From positions 124,001 through 188,000 of the forward strand of contig NZ_RQER01000006.1 of assembly GCF_004770615.1 (NCBI RefSeq): 64,000 nucleotides of DNA, in the 5' to 3' direction. The DNA is from Leptospira langatensis (GTDB lineage: Bacteria; Spirochaetota; Leptospiria; Leptospirales; Leptospiraceae). Each line of letters opens with the position of its first letter. Within the stretch, counting starts at the first letter, position 1. The position numbers were made by a program, and so were the translations under genes. Below, piece after piece: positions 37,208 through 45,894 of the stretch. The notes beneath the pieces were generated by a model that made no database searches, was not told the DNA's origin, and worked only from the letters and a program-made list of their open reading frames with translations.

Positions 37208-38788
37208 TTAGTTCTTTCTCTTCATCGAGAAGATCAATACATCCTCCCGATTCTCCACAAAATCCCTTTCGAAGCCCGGCCCTAAATTCTCTTTTGCAGC
37301 CTTGTAATACGAATTCTTTTCAAACAAATCCTCCGGTTTAGGATTCGGAGGAAAGGACGCCTTAGATTGTACAAATAGTATCTTCGAGAATTGGTTCGGA
37401 TCGTTTTCGGAAAAGAAAAGTTGGACCCATGCCTCTTTCACCAACCAAACCGAAGGCGTTTGAAAGAAGTATTTCCCCAGGATCTGCGCGTGAGTTCTTA
37501 CCTGAACGACCACTAAGTCCGGCTTTTGGTCCAAATAAACTTGGTTCATCTTGGTAGATTTTCTTCCGAACCTGCCAAGGATCTGAGTATAAGAAAAAGT
37601 CATGTATGCAGAAAAGAGAAGAAGAAGGATCCCGAATGCCTTCCCGATCTTTCCGGACGTTTTTGAAGGGAACTTTTTAGAAATGGAATCGGAAAGGGTC
37701 AAAAGCATCCCCACAAAACTAGGAAGACTTAAATGCAAATACCTAGAACCGAAATCTATGATCCCATCATTCGGCGCAGAAAGCACCAAAAGCACAAACG
37801 CTGCCAATCCCGAGATCACAAAGATATTTCTTTTGGATAGTGGCTCTTCTTCTTTCCTCCGGAAGAAATTCGTTTGAAAGAATAGAAAGTAAACGGAGAA
37901 CAAAAGAACAATAACAAAGAGCGGAGTGTATCCGAAAAAGCCGATCCGATTCGGGTTTGCGATGAGTAGTCCTAAATAGATCTCCCCCTTTCTAAGAGGA
38001 GAAATAAACATAGTGGGCTGATTGAAAGAGAAACGAGGACCCATAGGATGATGGTAGAGAAGATATTGTGTCCCCAAAAGTAGAAATGCGCCGACTAAGA
38101 ATCCCAAGAGATAGAGTAAGATCCCTTTTCTTTCTTCTCTCGCTCTAAATCGGAACCAAAACAAGAAGAATAGAAAAGAAGCAGGAAACACTAATGCCTC
38201 TATTCTAAACCAACCGGCAAACGCAGATAAGAATCCGGAGACCAAGAAGGAAAATGCAGCGGTATTCCCATCCGCACGCAGAAACAGAAAACTCCCCAAT
38301 ACAAATAAGAAAGCTCCGATCCCAACATCCGGAAAGAAGTAACCGTTCACCACAAAGGGAGTGCATATCGCAAGGATGCTTAAGAATGCCAGGCTTTTCT
38401 CCCATAAAAGGGAAAGAAGAAGGAGAGAAGCCAAAACAAAGAGTGAGGTTACGATATACACTCCTTCTATTCCTCCCCAAGGCAGAATCAGAGCGTAGAA
38501 ATAACCTAGAGTCGCCGGAAAGGGACTGATGACTTCCTCGTCTATACGGATACATTCCGTAGGACAAAACCTGGATTGTTTATCTAATTCACGAGAAGGA
38601 AGAGCCAGGTCCCCGGATCGGAAATGATTCCGTAAGACCGATTCGCCCAATACGAATTTGCCTAGATGATCCGAATACAACTGTTCGCTGGGTTTCAAAA
38701 GGATCGGATACAGAAGGGGCAATGCCAATAGAAGATAAAATAAAAACTGTTTGGTTTTTGGGACCGAGGATCCTGGGGCTGAACTCAC
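37208..38788 (-). CDS. Multi-TM protein, glycosyltransferase 39-like
   Basis: 526 residues, GTG start. About 11-12 membrane helices, with a large periplasmic loop after the first helix (SDHLGKFVLGESVLRNHFRSGDLALPSRELDKQ, from about 35) and a soluble C-terminal domain (about 420-526). The layout resembles GT-C glycosyltransferases (PMT/ArnT-like), but I do not see a clear DE/ED motif in loop 1, so this is only a class guess. Probably an envelope glycan enzyme. Unlinked to other glycan genes here. Confidence 0.7.
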   Translation of the reverse strand: MSSAPGSSVPKTKQFLFYLLLALPLLYPILLKPSEQLYSDHLGKFVLGESVLRNHFRSGDLALPSRELDKQSRFCPTECIRIDEEVISPFPATLGYFYALILPWGGIEGVYIVTSLFVLASLLLLSLLWEKSLAFLSILAICTPFVVNGYFFPDVGIGAFLFVLGSFLFLRADGNTAAFSFLVSGFLSAFAGWFRIEALVFPASFLFFLFWFRFRAREERKGILLYLLGFLVGAFLLLGTQYLLYHHPMGPRFSFNQPTMFISPLRKGEIYLGLLIANPNRIGFFGYTPLFVIVLLFSVYFLFFQTNFFRRKEEEPLSKRNIFVISGLAAFVLLVLSAPNDGIIDFGSRYLHLSLPSFVGMLLTLSDSISKKFPSKTSGKIGKAFGILLLLFSAYMTFSYTQILGRFGRKSTKMNQVYLDQKPDLVVVQVRTHAQILGKYFFQTPSVWLVKEAWVQLFFSENDPNQFSKILFVQSKASFPPNPKPEDLFEKNSYYKAAKENLGPGFERDFVENREDVLIFSMKRKN

Positions 38789-38919
38789 CAGGGCAAAATA
38801 GGAGAAAAACAGCCCTTCACAATCATTTTTCCTAAGATCAAATACCTATTCAAATCGATTGACTGGACTGGGAAACCTGCAAGGCTCTGCAAACGAACCG
38901 CAACACCGGAGCTGAAACA

Positions 38920-39165
38920 ATGAAAAAAACAATACTCCTAACTCTCTGCTTAACTTTGGGAGGAGCGGCTTCTATCCTAGCCCAGGACAATACGCAAAAT
39001 GTTAACGCTAAGGAAAAGATGGCCTGTGAAAGGATCGAATTGGATATCAAGAACGTTACGTATAACGACGCTCTTCGATGTGAAACCAAGGATGCGATCT
39101 GCTATATGATAGAAGGCTTTTCTATGAGCTGCATTCCTAAAGACAGGAATCCATCGAACAAATAA
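38920..39165 (+). CDS. Small exported Cys-containing protein
   Basis: 81 residues. Signal peptide 1-21 (LGGAASILAQ). The mature 60 residues hold four Cys (MACERIEL, LRCETKDAICYMIEG, MSCIPK), enough for two disulfides. No family recognised. A convergent terminator follows. Confidence 0.7.
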   Translation: MKKTILLTLCLTLGGAASILAQDNTQNVNAKEKMACERIELDIKNVTYNDALRCETKDAICYMIEGFSMSCIPKDRNPSNK

Positions 39166-39187
39166 AAAAAGGCGCCAAATGGCGCCC
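39164..39187 (-). terminator. Terminator of the minus-strand secreted protein gene
   Basis: GGCGCC-AAAT-GGCGCC stem (39171-39186), plus a flanking pair, followed on minus by seven T (39170-39164). It also covers the end of the plus-strand gene and may work in both directions. Confidence 0.85.
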
Positions 39188-39223
39188 TGCAGTCGATGGA
39201 TTTAAGAAAATTTTGACTACGAA

Positions 39224-39559
39224 TTAAAGATTGCTCAGGAAATCTTGAGTTCTTTGAGCTTCTGCTTCCAGAGCTCTTGCTTGTTTCAAGAATTTCTCAG
39301 ACTGAGCGTTGCTAGCGAGGAATTTTCCACCAGTAGAACGTTTAGCCAATGCTCTTAACTCTTCAGCTCTTTCGGTTTTTTGTTGAGCAATCGCTTTCAG
39401 ATAAGTTGCAACAGCAACTTTTTGCTCTTTAGTAACCGCAGCGGAAACCAAAGCCTGCTCTAACAGACGATCCTCAGTGTCTTGAGAAACTGCAAAAGCA
39501 GAAGATCCTACTAAGAAACCTAATACGAGAAGAAGTGAAGTGATTTTGTTAACTTTCAT
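39224..39559 (-). CDS. Small exported helical protein
   Basis: 111 residues. Signal peptide 1-23 (LLVLGFLVGSSAFA). The mature protein is alanine-, lysine- and glutamine-rich and all helical (EQALVSAAVTKEQKVAVATYLKAI, KQARALEAEAQRT), like small periplasmic chaperone or coiled-coil proteins. It has its own strong terminator and a long AT-rich upstream region. Codon use and terminator suggest high expression. Function unknown. Confidence 0.8.
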   Translation of the reverse strand: MKVNKITSLLLVLGFLVGSSAFAVSQDTEDRLLEQALVSAAVTKEQKVAVATYLKAIAQQKTERAEELRALAKRSTGGKFLASNAQSEKFLKQARALEAEAQRTQDFLSNL

Positions 39560-40124
39560 GGAACTGAAACCTCAATGTTTATTCTTTATGTTTTCTATTC
39601 TTGTTTTTGCTTACATCCATAAGACCTATCGGCATGCGCAAAGGGAACAAAAAAAAATTTTATAAGATGAAAAAAATAATTTTTCTTGTTAAGCGAACTC
39701 GTTCTTTCCTTCCATAAGATTTCTATTAATTAGAAATGCTTAATTTTCAAAAACCTAATCCGATCGAGCTCTTATTTATTCAGATTGAACAAAAAAGAAG
39801 CGTTATCTAAGTTCCGAAAGAATCTTTGCCTCTTATTAATGCAATTATCGATATGTAAGACTGCTTTTTCAATTATTATTCTAATTCGAAATTCAAAAAA
39901 TGCTTATTTTTTGAGCACAATATTTAAGCAATCTGCCCTCCTGGTATGCAAAAAAGGGCCAAAAATCGGGTTTTTTGAGGATTTTCCGAGAATTCCAAGA
40001 TAGCGGAAATTTCAAAAGTCTGCTTCTTTTCTCGTTCTATCTTTAGCTTATCACTCGGGAACGGAGGGAATTTGCTTTCTAAGGTTCCTTCTTCTTATAG
40101 GAATTACGTACAAAGGATTAAGAA
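39560..40124. other. AT-rich intergenic region (565 bases)
   Basis: Markedly AT-rich, with long A and T runs (39645-39685), between the divergent secreted-protein and glyoxalase genes. A 72-codon frame from TTG at 39785 has no family match or convincing start. The region should hold two divergent promoters. It is large enough for a small RNA, but I see no clear candidate with its own terminator. Confidence 0.5.
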
Positions 40125-40547
40125 ATGAGATACCTACACGCAATGATCCGAGTAAAAGATTTGGATCAAGCCTTGGATTTTTTCTGCAGTAAGCTAGGTT
40201 TACTAGAAACAAGAAGACATGATCATCCGGAAGGAAGATATACTCTCGTGTTTCTATCGGAAGGAAAGGAGAATGCTCCGGAAATAGAGCTTACTTACAA
40301 TTGGGACCAAGAAGGAGCTTATACCGGCGGTAGGAACTTCGGACATTTGGCTTTCGAAGTGGATAATATCTACGATACTTGTGCAAACCTTCAGGCAAAG
40401 GGCGTGATCATCAATCGTCCACCTAGAGATGGAAGGATGGCATTCGTTCGTTCTCCCGATCTGATCTCTGTAGAGCTTCTGCAAAAAGGAAAACCTCTAG
40501 AGATAGCGGAACCTTGGAAGAGCATGTCCAATACGGGAGAATGGTAA
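40125..40547 (+). CDS. gloA: Lactoylglutathione lyase (glyoxalase I)
   Basis: 140 residues. Two beta-alpha-beta-beta-beta glyoxalase modules. [20 protein letters not shown] holds the first metal His, [32 protein letters not shown] (glutathione-binding NFGHLA and the second His) and SVELLQK (last Glu) complete the Ni/Zn site. Converts methylglyoxal hemithioacetal to S-lactoylglutathione. AGGATT precedes the ATG. Ends in a hairpin shared with the convergent AraC gene. Confidence 0.94.
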   Translation: MRYLHAMIRVKDLDQALDFFCSKLGLLETRRHDHPEGRYTLVFLSEGKENAPEIELTYNWDQEGAYTGGRNFGHLAFEVDNIYDTCANLQAKGVIINRPPRDGRMAFVRSPDLISVELLQKGKPLEIAEPWKSMSNTGEW

Positions 40548-40554
40548 TTCTCCC
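40535..40554. terminator. Hairpin between convergent gloA and AraC-type genes
   Basis: GGGAGAA (40535-40541) and TTCTCCC (40548-40554) are perfect complements around TGGTAA, which includes the gloA stop. No clear U run, so termination is only probable. Confidence 0.45.
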
Positions 40555-40563
40555 AAACTCTCC

Positions 40564-41691
40564 TTACTTTGTTGGAGAAGACCGAAAGGAAGTAGGAGAA
40601 GTCCCATACTTCTCCTGAAATAATTTGTGAAATGCGGATTTGGATTTAAAGCCTGCCGCATATGCCGCAGAGAGTACGGAGCGTTGCGGCTCTTCCCGTA
40701 AGATCCTCGCGGCTTCTTCTAATCTAAAACCGGCTATATATTCCCTGAATCCGATCTGCAAACGGGAATTTAATATCTCAGAGAGTTGATGCGTGCTTAA
40801 ACCCAGTTCTTGAGAGAGATTTCCCAGGCTCAAGTCCTCGTCTAGATACAGTTTCTTTTCTCGCATCAATTCTTCTAACCTAAGAAGCAGCGCTTCCACA
40901 TCCAAGCCTGAGATGCGGCTTTCCTGATAACGTGCTTCTCTGGAATTTTTGCGAAAGGAATCCATCAGATCCGGATTCGATGCTCGGATGAGAAAAATGC
41001 AGGAGATGATCACAGTGAGTCCGCTTGCAGCGACCAAGAACAAGGGCATATAGAAGATCTGAGCGATCACAAAAAGAAGAAGTACGAACAACGTAGCCGA
41101 GAATAAGGCCAAGATAGGTGAAAATGATTTGCGTTGTTCTTCCTCAGCCTTGGACCTCCAACGCCATACCGTTCTGAATAATGCGCCAGGATAGGCCAGA
41201 TTCAATATGGTCGCGAGCGCTAATAAAAGAAGGATAATCAGCGAGTATGGATCGCTTGTTCCTTCATTCTGCAGAAAGCGAAGCTTCTCCTCCGTACTAC
41301 GTACAAAGAAAGGAAGAAGGACCAGAAATGCGAATATTGCCGGAAGAAAATGGGATCCACCCAGCCTTGTGGTCTTTGCCCCAGTGAGTTTCTGGAAATA
41401 CAAATACGTAAGTGGCCCGATCAAGAATAGAATAGGAATATGCGCTTCTGCAAACCAAGGAAAATCCGAAATCTGCTCAGACAATTCCAGATACAGATGC
41501 ATTTGTACAATGGAAACGCAGAAGAATAAGGTCGGGACAGTGAGTCTTTCCGGCTTGGAAAGAATGCTTTGCACTTCGGAACCGGATCTTACCTCTCTTT
41601 CTTTCTGAGATCTCTTTCCGTAAAAGGAAAGTAGATCCGCAAGGCCGAGTAGAAAGGCCAATCCGGACCCGAAAACAAGAAAGGCGTACAT
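40564..41691 (-). CDS. Membrane AraC-family regulator
   Basis: 375 residues. About seven membrane helices (about 1-250), then a C-terminal AraC/XylS double helix-turn-helix (about 275-370: LSLGNLSQELGLSTHQLSEILN; second helix YAAGFKSKSAFHKLFQEKYGTSPTSFR). Membrane-bound AraC regulators sense signals at the membrane without a histidine kinase. It diverges from the DJ-1/PfpI gene across about 118 bases, so that is its likely target, as a two-gene signalling unit. Confidence 0.9.
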   Translation of the reverse strand: MYAFLVFGSGLAFLLGLADLLSFYGKRSQKEREVRSGSEVQSILSKPERLTVPTLFFCVSIVQMHLYLELSEQISDFPWFAEAHIPILFLIGPLTYLYFQKLTGAKTTRLGGSHFLPAIFAFLVLLPFFVRSTEEKLRFLQNEGTSDPYSLIILLLLALATILNLAYPGALFRTVWRWRSKAEEEQRKSFSPILALFSATLFVLLLFVIAQIFYMPLFLVAASGLTVIISCIFLIRASNPDLMDSFRKNSREARYQESRISGLDVEALLLRLEELMREKKLYLDEDLSLGNLSQELGLSTHQLSEILNSRLQIGFREYIAGFRLEEAARILREEPQRSVLSAAYAAGFKSKSAFHKLFQEKYGTSPTSFRSSPTK

Positions 41692-41809
41692 GGGAAGTAA
41701 AGAGCCTTTCTAAAAGCCAGTGTCCAGATTTTTTTAGAGAAGAGTATTTTTTCGGTCCTTCCGGATACGGACGGACGACGAAGTCCGAAAAGTATCGCAG
41801 AATGCATGC

Positions 41810-42985
41810 ATGGAACAAAACATTTTCAGCCTTCTCAAAATCAGATCGATCTCAAACAAACAAGCTTGGGCCTTCTTTCTTTTCCTAGGCTTTGCCGGTT
41901 TCGGTTTCTTTCTTTTCGAAAATTGCCTGGCGGTGTCCTCCCCTTCTCATAGTCCTGAGAGTATTCCGGAAGAAGTTTCCGCGTCGATTCCCAGTTACCA
42001 GGCTCGCTTCGGACGAAAGCGTCCTGTGATCGCAGTTGTGGGAGACAACGAGTATACGGAGCTGACCGATTTTGTGGTCCCATACGGAACTCTAAAGGAA
42101 GCGAATCTTGCGGATGTATATGCTCTCGGAACCCAGATCGGAAGCATGAGGATGTTTCCCGCTCTTTCTATCCAGATCCAAAACACGATGAAGAGTTTCG
42201 ACTCACAATATCCAGAGGGTGCGGACTATGTGATCGTTCCCGCAATGCATAATTCTAAGAATGCTGAGATCCTTCTCTGGCTGAAGGCTCAGAAAGAAAA
42301 AGGCGCGACCATTGTTGGGGTTTGTGACGGGGTTTGGGTACTTGCCAATGCAGGTCTATTGCAAGATCATAAGGCGACTGGACACTGGTTTTCTCTTTCT
42401 AAATTGGAGAAGGAATTTCCGGAAACAAAATGGATCCGAAATAGAAGGTACATTTCAGATCGCAAGATCATTACTACTACGGGAGTCACTGCTTCTATTC
42501 CGGTTTCCCTTGCCTTAATAGAAGCGATCTCAGGAACGGAACGAGCCGCAAAAGTTGCCTCTTCCTTAGGAGCGAAGGATTGGAAGCCTACTCATAGAAG
42601 TGCAGATTTTTATTTAGGTTCTTCTCATATCTATACTGCCGCCAAGAATCTTCTGTCATTTTGGTCTCAGGACGAGATCGGAGTGCCCATCTCGGAAGGA
42701 ATAGATGAGATCAGCCTGGCTCTCGTTGCAGATTCCTATTCCAGGACTTACAAGAGCGAAGCGGTTTCTATTTCGGATTCGGATCGAATTATTCGAAGTA
42801 AAAGAGGTCTTCTTTTCCTTCCGGATAGAAAAGAGAAGAAGGCGGATCGTATATCAGAAAATTGGGATAAAGATCTGCCTGTCTACGCTCTGAACAGAAC
42901 TCTTTCAGAGATCTCGGATCTTTATGGGACTAAAACGGCAGCCTTTGTGGCCTTGCAGATCGAATATCCTTGGGGAAATCCATAA
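41810..42985 (+). CDS. Membrane-anchored DJ-1/PfpI family protein
   Basis: 391 residues. One N-terminal membrane segment (about 20-36), then a DJ-1/PfpI glutaminase-like domain (about 70-260). The nucleophile elbow is VGVCDGVWVLA with Cys172, as in DJ-1/PfpI proteases and chaperones. After this, residues 265-391 are an unfamiliar helical part. The upstream Glu/acid seen in the PfpI triad is not obvious. AraC regulators and DJ-1 domains are often fused (GATase-1-like AraC); here they are separate, divergent and both membrane-linked. Confidence 0.83.
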   Translation: MEQNIFSLLKIRSISNKQAWAFFLFLGFAGFGFFLFENCLAVSSPSHSPESIPEEVSASIPSYQARFGRKRPVIAVVGDNEYTELTDFVVPYGTLKEANLADVYALGTQIGSMRMFPALSIQIQNTMKSFDSQYPEGADYVIVPAMHNSKNAEILLWLKAQKEKGATIVGVCDGVWVLANAGLLQDHKATGHWFSLSKLEKEFPETKWIRNRRYISDRKIITTTGVTASIPVSLALIEAISGTERAAKVASSLGAKDWKPTHRSADFYLGSSHIYTAAKNLLSFWSQDEIGVPISEGIDEISLALVADSYSRTYKSEAVSISDSDRIIRSKRGLLFLPDRKEKKADRISENWDKDLPVYALNRTLSEISDLYGTKTAAFVALQIEYPWGNP

Positions 42986-43036
42986 CTACTTAGAAAGAAG
43001 TATGGACCTCCCTCTTGGATCGGGTAGGCAATCCAA

Positions 43037-44272
43037 TCAGTATTTTTCGGCCATTTCTATTCTCTCGAGCGCGGTCGGATGAGAATGTTCATAGATCACT
43101 TCGAATTTATGCGGGTTCAATCTGGATTTATTGTCTTTAGCCAATTTGATCTCCGTACTAATAAAGGACTTCTTATCATGAGTAAGATTTAAAGCCTCCC
43201 GATCCGCTTCCACCTCGAAGATCCTAGAGATCGTACTCGAAATAGGTTGGGTAAACGATCCGATAATGGAGAGTACCATAAACAAGAAAGGCAAAGAAGA
43301 CGGAGAATAAAACTCCTTTAAAGGAAGCAGCCCTTCTTCTTTTGCTTTTTGGAATAAGAAGCCGATCGCGAAGCATAAGAGTAGTACCTCGAAGGTGCTA
43401 ATCGCAATATCGATGAGTTGGTGATTGTGTATCCAATGACCAATCTCATGTCCGAGTACGCTCACTACTTCTTCTTCGGTATGGTTTTTGATCAAAGTAT
43501 CATAGAGGAAGATCTTCTTGTTCTCTCCCCAACCGGTAAAGTAGGCGTTCGTATGTCCGGAATATCGGCTCTCGTCTATGACGTAGATATTCTCTACCTT
43601 GATCTGGGCATGATCGCAGAGGGCCAGGATCTTCGTCTTCAGACTTCCCTCTTCGATGGGATGGTAATCGTAAAAGATAGGCGTGATGAGGATCGGGAAC
43701 AATACGGAGGCAAGAAGCCCGAATCCTAGAGAAATGGCTGGGACCATCCATTTCCATAATCTTGGAAAATTCTTCAGTACGAATGTGATGACTAAGATCC
43801 CAATTGCCCCGAAGGCCAATCCTAAACCGAAGGATTTGCTTTTCAAGACGACCCAATCCATGAGAGTCATATTAGAGAATTGGAATTTATGTTCTAGTAC
43901 GTATCCGAAATAATAACTGAAAGGAAGAGAGACTAAGAATTCCACCAGATAGAACACCAAAAAGAAAGAAAGTACTACGAGATAGAATCTCTCCTTGGTC
44001 TTCCTTTGTAGATAATTCTCCAATCTTTCCGAGATAGGAGTGAATACGAAGATCCCCGCTAAAGCAAAATCGAGTAGGGAAGAAAGCACCGAGACCCAGA
44101 ATCCCCTTCTATCGTATTCGGTTCCCGCTTGGATGTCCTCTTCGGTGAAATACTTTAGAATTCTTTCATGTAGCTCTGGGGATGTATCTCCTTCGTAGGA
44201 GAAATATTTCATGATCAGTGTGAACCCGATCTGGGCCAAAAATAAAAAGAAGAGTATATGTTTTAGTTTCAT
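43037..44272 (-). CDS. Ste24-like M48 metalloprotease
   Basis: 411 residues, about seven membrane helices. Zinc motif HEIGHWIH (about residue 277) with third ligand in EVEADREAL (about 358), and the N-terminal CAAX-protease-like half (YFTEEDIQAGTEYDRRGFW). Close to CAAX prenyl protease 1 (Ste24) as found in bacteria, a membrane protein quality-control protease; eukaryotic-type prenylated substrates are not expected. Stops 7 bases after the next upstream gene (WYL) on the same strand. Confidence 0.92.
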   Translation of the reverse strand: MKLKHILFFLFLAQIGFTLIMKYFSYEGDTSPELHERILKYFTEEDIQAGTEYDRRGFWVSVLSSLLDFALAGIFVFTPISERLENYLQRKTKERFYLVVLSFFLVFYLVEFLVSLPFSYYFGYVLEHKFQFSNMTLMDWVVLKSKSFGLGLAFGAIGILVITFVLKNFPRLWKWMVPAISLGFGLLASVLFPILITPIFYDYHPIEEGSLKTKILALCDHAQIKVENIYVIDESRYSGHTNAYFTGWGENKKIFLYDTLIKNHTEEEVVSVLGHEIGHWIHNHQLIDIAISTFEVLLLCFAIGFLFQKAKEEGLLPLKEFYSPSSLPFLFMVLSIIGSFTQPISSTISRIFEVEADREALNLTHDKKSFISTEIKLAKDNKSRLNPHKFEVIYEHSHPTALERIEMAEKY

Positions 44273-44279
44273 TCTAGGA

Positions 44280-45308
44280 TTATTTACCTTTTATCGAATC
44301 GTACAATTCCCCGATCTCTTTTAGGGACTCTTGCAAGACCGTTCTTAATTCTACCGGTTCCAAGGATTCCAATGCGTCGGGCCATCTCCAAAGAAAAGGA
44401 AGAAGTCCTTCTAGGTTCGTGGATCGGAAACGCAACGTATTTTCCTTTTCCTCATAGGGCAAGCCTGTCAGGAATAATTTCGCTTTTACGAGACCTTCTT
44501 CTCTGCAAACCCATTCCACTAGTTTGGCCTCGTGGACAGGAAATAATGCCGCGTGCACGATCCTGTCCTCTTCGGTTTCCTTTTTAGCTCCTCTGGCTTG
44601 ATAGAGAAGATCTCCCTGCAATACTTCTACGGTGAGTATCTTAGGAAGGATGAATCTTTTCTTGGACTTTTCTTCTCTATCGTACGCGAGAAGATAATGA
44701 TCCTGGCCGCCTTTTCGGATCAAACGGATAGGATCCGCTTCCTTCCAATAGGCATCTTCCGGAAAGGTTTTATAATATCGGATCCGGATCGGGCTCTTGT
44801 TCTTAAGAGCGTCCAGGATCTGAAAGGCCGCCTCTCCGGCTTCTTCTTTCGGATCTTCCGGACTTTCTTTTAGCTCGGGGAAATATTCCAGATCTCTTGC
44901 GAAGATCTTTCTGGAAGCGGTGTATAATTCGTACTTTGGAGTTTCAGAATAACCCTTGAGCAAGAGAGCAGAGATCTCTCTCAATTCTTCTTCGCTGAAT
45001 TTTAAGGTACGGACCAAAGGATCCTTGGTAAGAACGTATACGTAATCCTTTCCGTTCTTTTGGGGATAGTATTTGATCGGAAAGCCCAGAGCGCCTAGCT
45101 CCTCGATATCCCTGGATAATTTTCTACGATCCGAGTCCTTATTCTCGTTATCGTAAAATCCTTCCATGATCTTTCTGAGAGAAGTCAGAGTGAGGCCGTC
45201 CGGAAATCGGAAGAAATTAAAGAGCAAGGTCAAAAGACGATACTCTGTCGGGTTCATCTCCCTTGGCTCTATCTCTTCTTCTAAATCTTTGTCTAGTTCT
45301 TCTCTCAT
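44280..45308 (-). CDS. WYL-domain transcriptional regulator (second copy)
   Basis: About 342 residues from the ATG at 45308; a TTG at 45350 gives 356. N-terminal winged helix (NPTEYRLLTLLFNFFRFPDGLTLTSL), a middle part, and a WYL-like beta domain (about 205-290: RYYKTFPEDAYWKEADPIRLIRKGGQDHYLLAYDREEKSKKRF). Similar layout to the copy at 35645, but the two share little sequence. Followed 7 bases later by the M48 protease gene, a possible membrane-stress pair. Confidence 0.83.
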   Translation of the reverse strand: MREELDKDLEEEIEPREMNPTEYRLLTLLFNFFRFPDGLTLTSLRKIMEGFYDNENKDSDRRKLSRDIEELGALGFPIKYYPQKNGKDYVYVLTKDPLVRTLKFSEEELREISALLLKGYSETPKYELYTASRKIFARDLEYFPELKESPEDPKEEAGEAAFQILDALKNKSPIRIRYYKTFPEDAYWKEADPIRLIRKGGQDHYLLAYDREEKSKKRFILPKILTVEVLQGDLLYQARGAKKETEEDRIVHAALFPVHEAKLVEWVCREEGLVKAKLFLTGLPYEEKENTLRFRSTNLEGLLPFLWRWPDALESLEPVELRTVLQESLKEIGELYDSIKGK

Positions 45309-45498
45309 AGGTACGACTATGGACTTTGTTTTCCTGTCGGAGTTAGGCAATCAGAAAAGCGGAGATCATTCCGATTACTCTGCAAAAAGCTCCCGAGTAA
45401 AACGATTCTCAGGAAAGTTTGGAAAAACAACTTGAAGAGTACAATCGCAATTCGATAATTCGAATGCTTTTCAAATCCTAAAGAGAGGAAATTCTTTC

Positions 45499-45720
45499 AT
45501 GGGCAAAATTCTAGGCTTCCTGTTCCCCAATTTTATCGGGCTCCTATTGATCCTTTTAGGTTGGTGGACCACAATCATCAACGTGGCCACTCTCCGATTC
45601 GCGGGAGAATCCTATTTCAATAAATGGACCTACACCGGTTTGATCCTGATCATCGTAGGAGCTTATTTACCGGAGATTTGGATCGGCATTCGCAACAAAC
45701 TCTTTGGAGACCGTACGTAA
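45499..45720 (+). CDS. Small two-TM membrane protein
   Basis: 73 residues with two hydrophobic segments (about 8-28 and 46-63: NFIGLLLILLGWWTTI, TYTGLILIIVGAYLPEIW). AAGAGAGGA lies upstream of the ATG. No family recognised. Its stop is followed by a T run and the palindrome at 45744. Confidence 0.65.
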   Translation: MGKILGFLFPNFIGLLLILLGWWTTIINVATLRFAGESYFNKWTYTGLILIIVGAYLPEIWIGIRNKLFGDRT

Positions 45721-45743
45721 GGTCCGATTTTTTTCTTGTACGA

Positions 45744-45759
45744 AATTGTCTAGACAATT
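45744..45759. promoter_or_regulatory. 16-bp perfect palindrome upstream of the DegT-like gene
   Basis: AATTGTCTAGACAATT, 136 bases before the DegT-like start and 24 bases after the small membrane gene stop. May be an operator or part of a terminator; no factor is suggested. Confidence 0.4.
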
Positions 45760-45894
45760 CCGCTGGTAATCTAGATATTTCCATTTGGGAATCTGTATCA
45801 CCTAGCCTTCTTGGATTTTGAAAAAAATCTTTACGAGCTAGGTACACAGGTTACAATGCGACATAATAAAATTATTAGAACCTGAGAAGGGAAA

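Noticed and set aside
39785..40003. 72-codon frame in the AT-rich gap
   Set aside because: TTG start, no recognisable sequence, and composition as expected of chance in AT-rich DNA.
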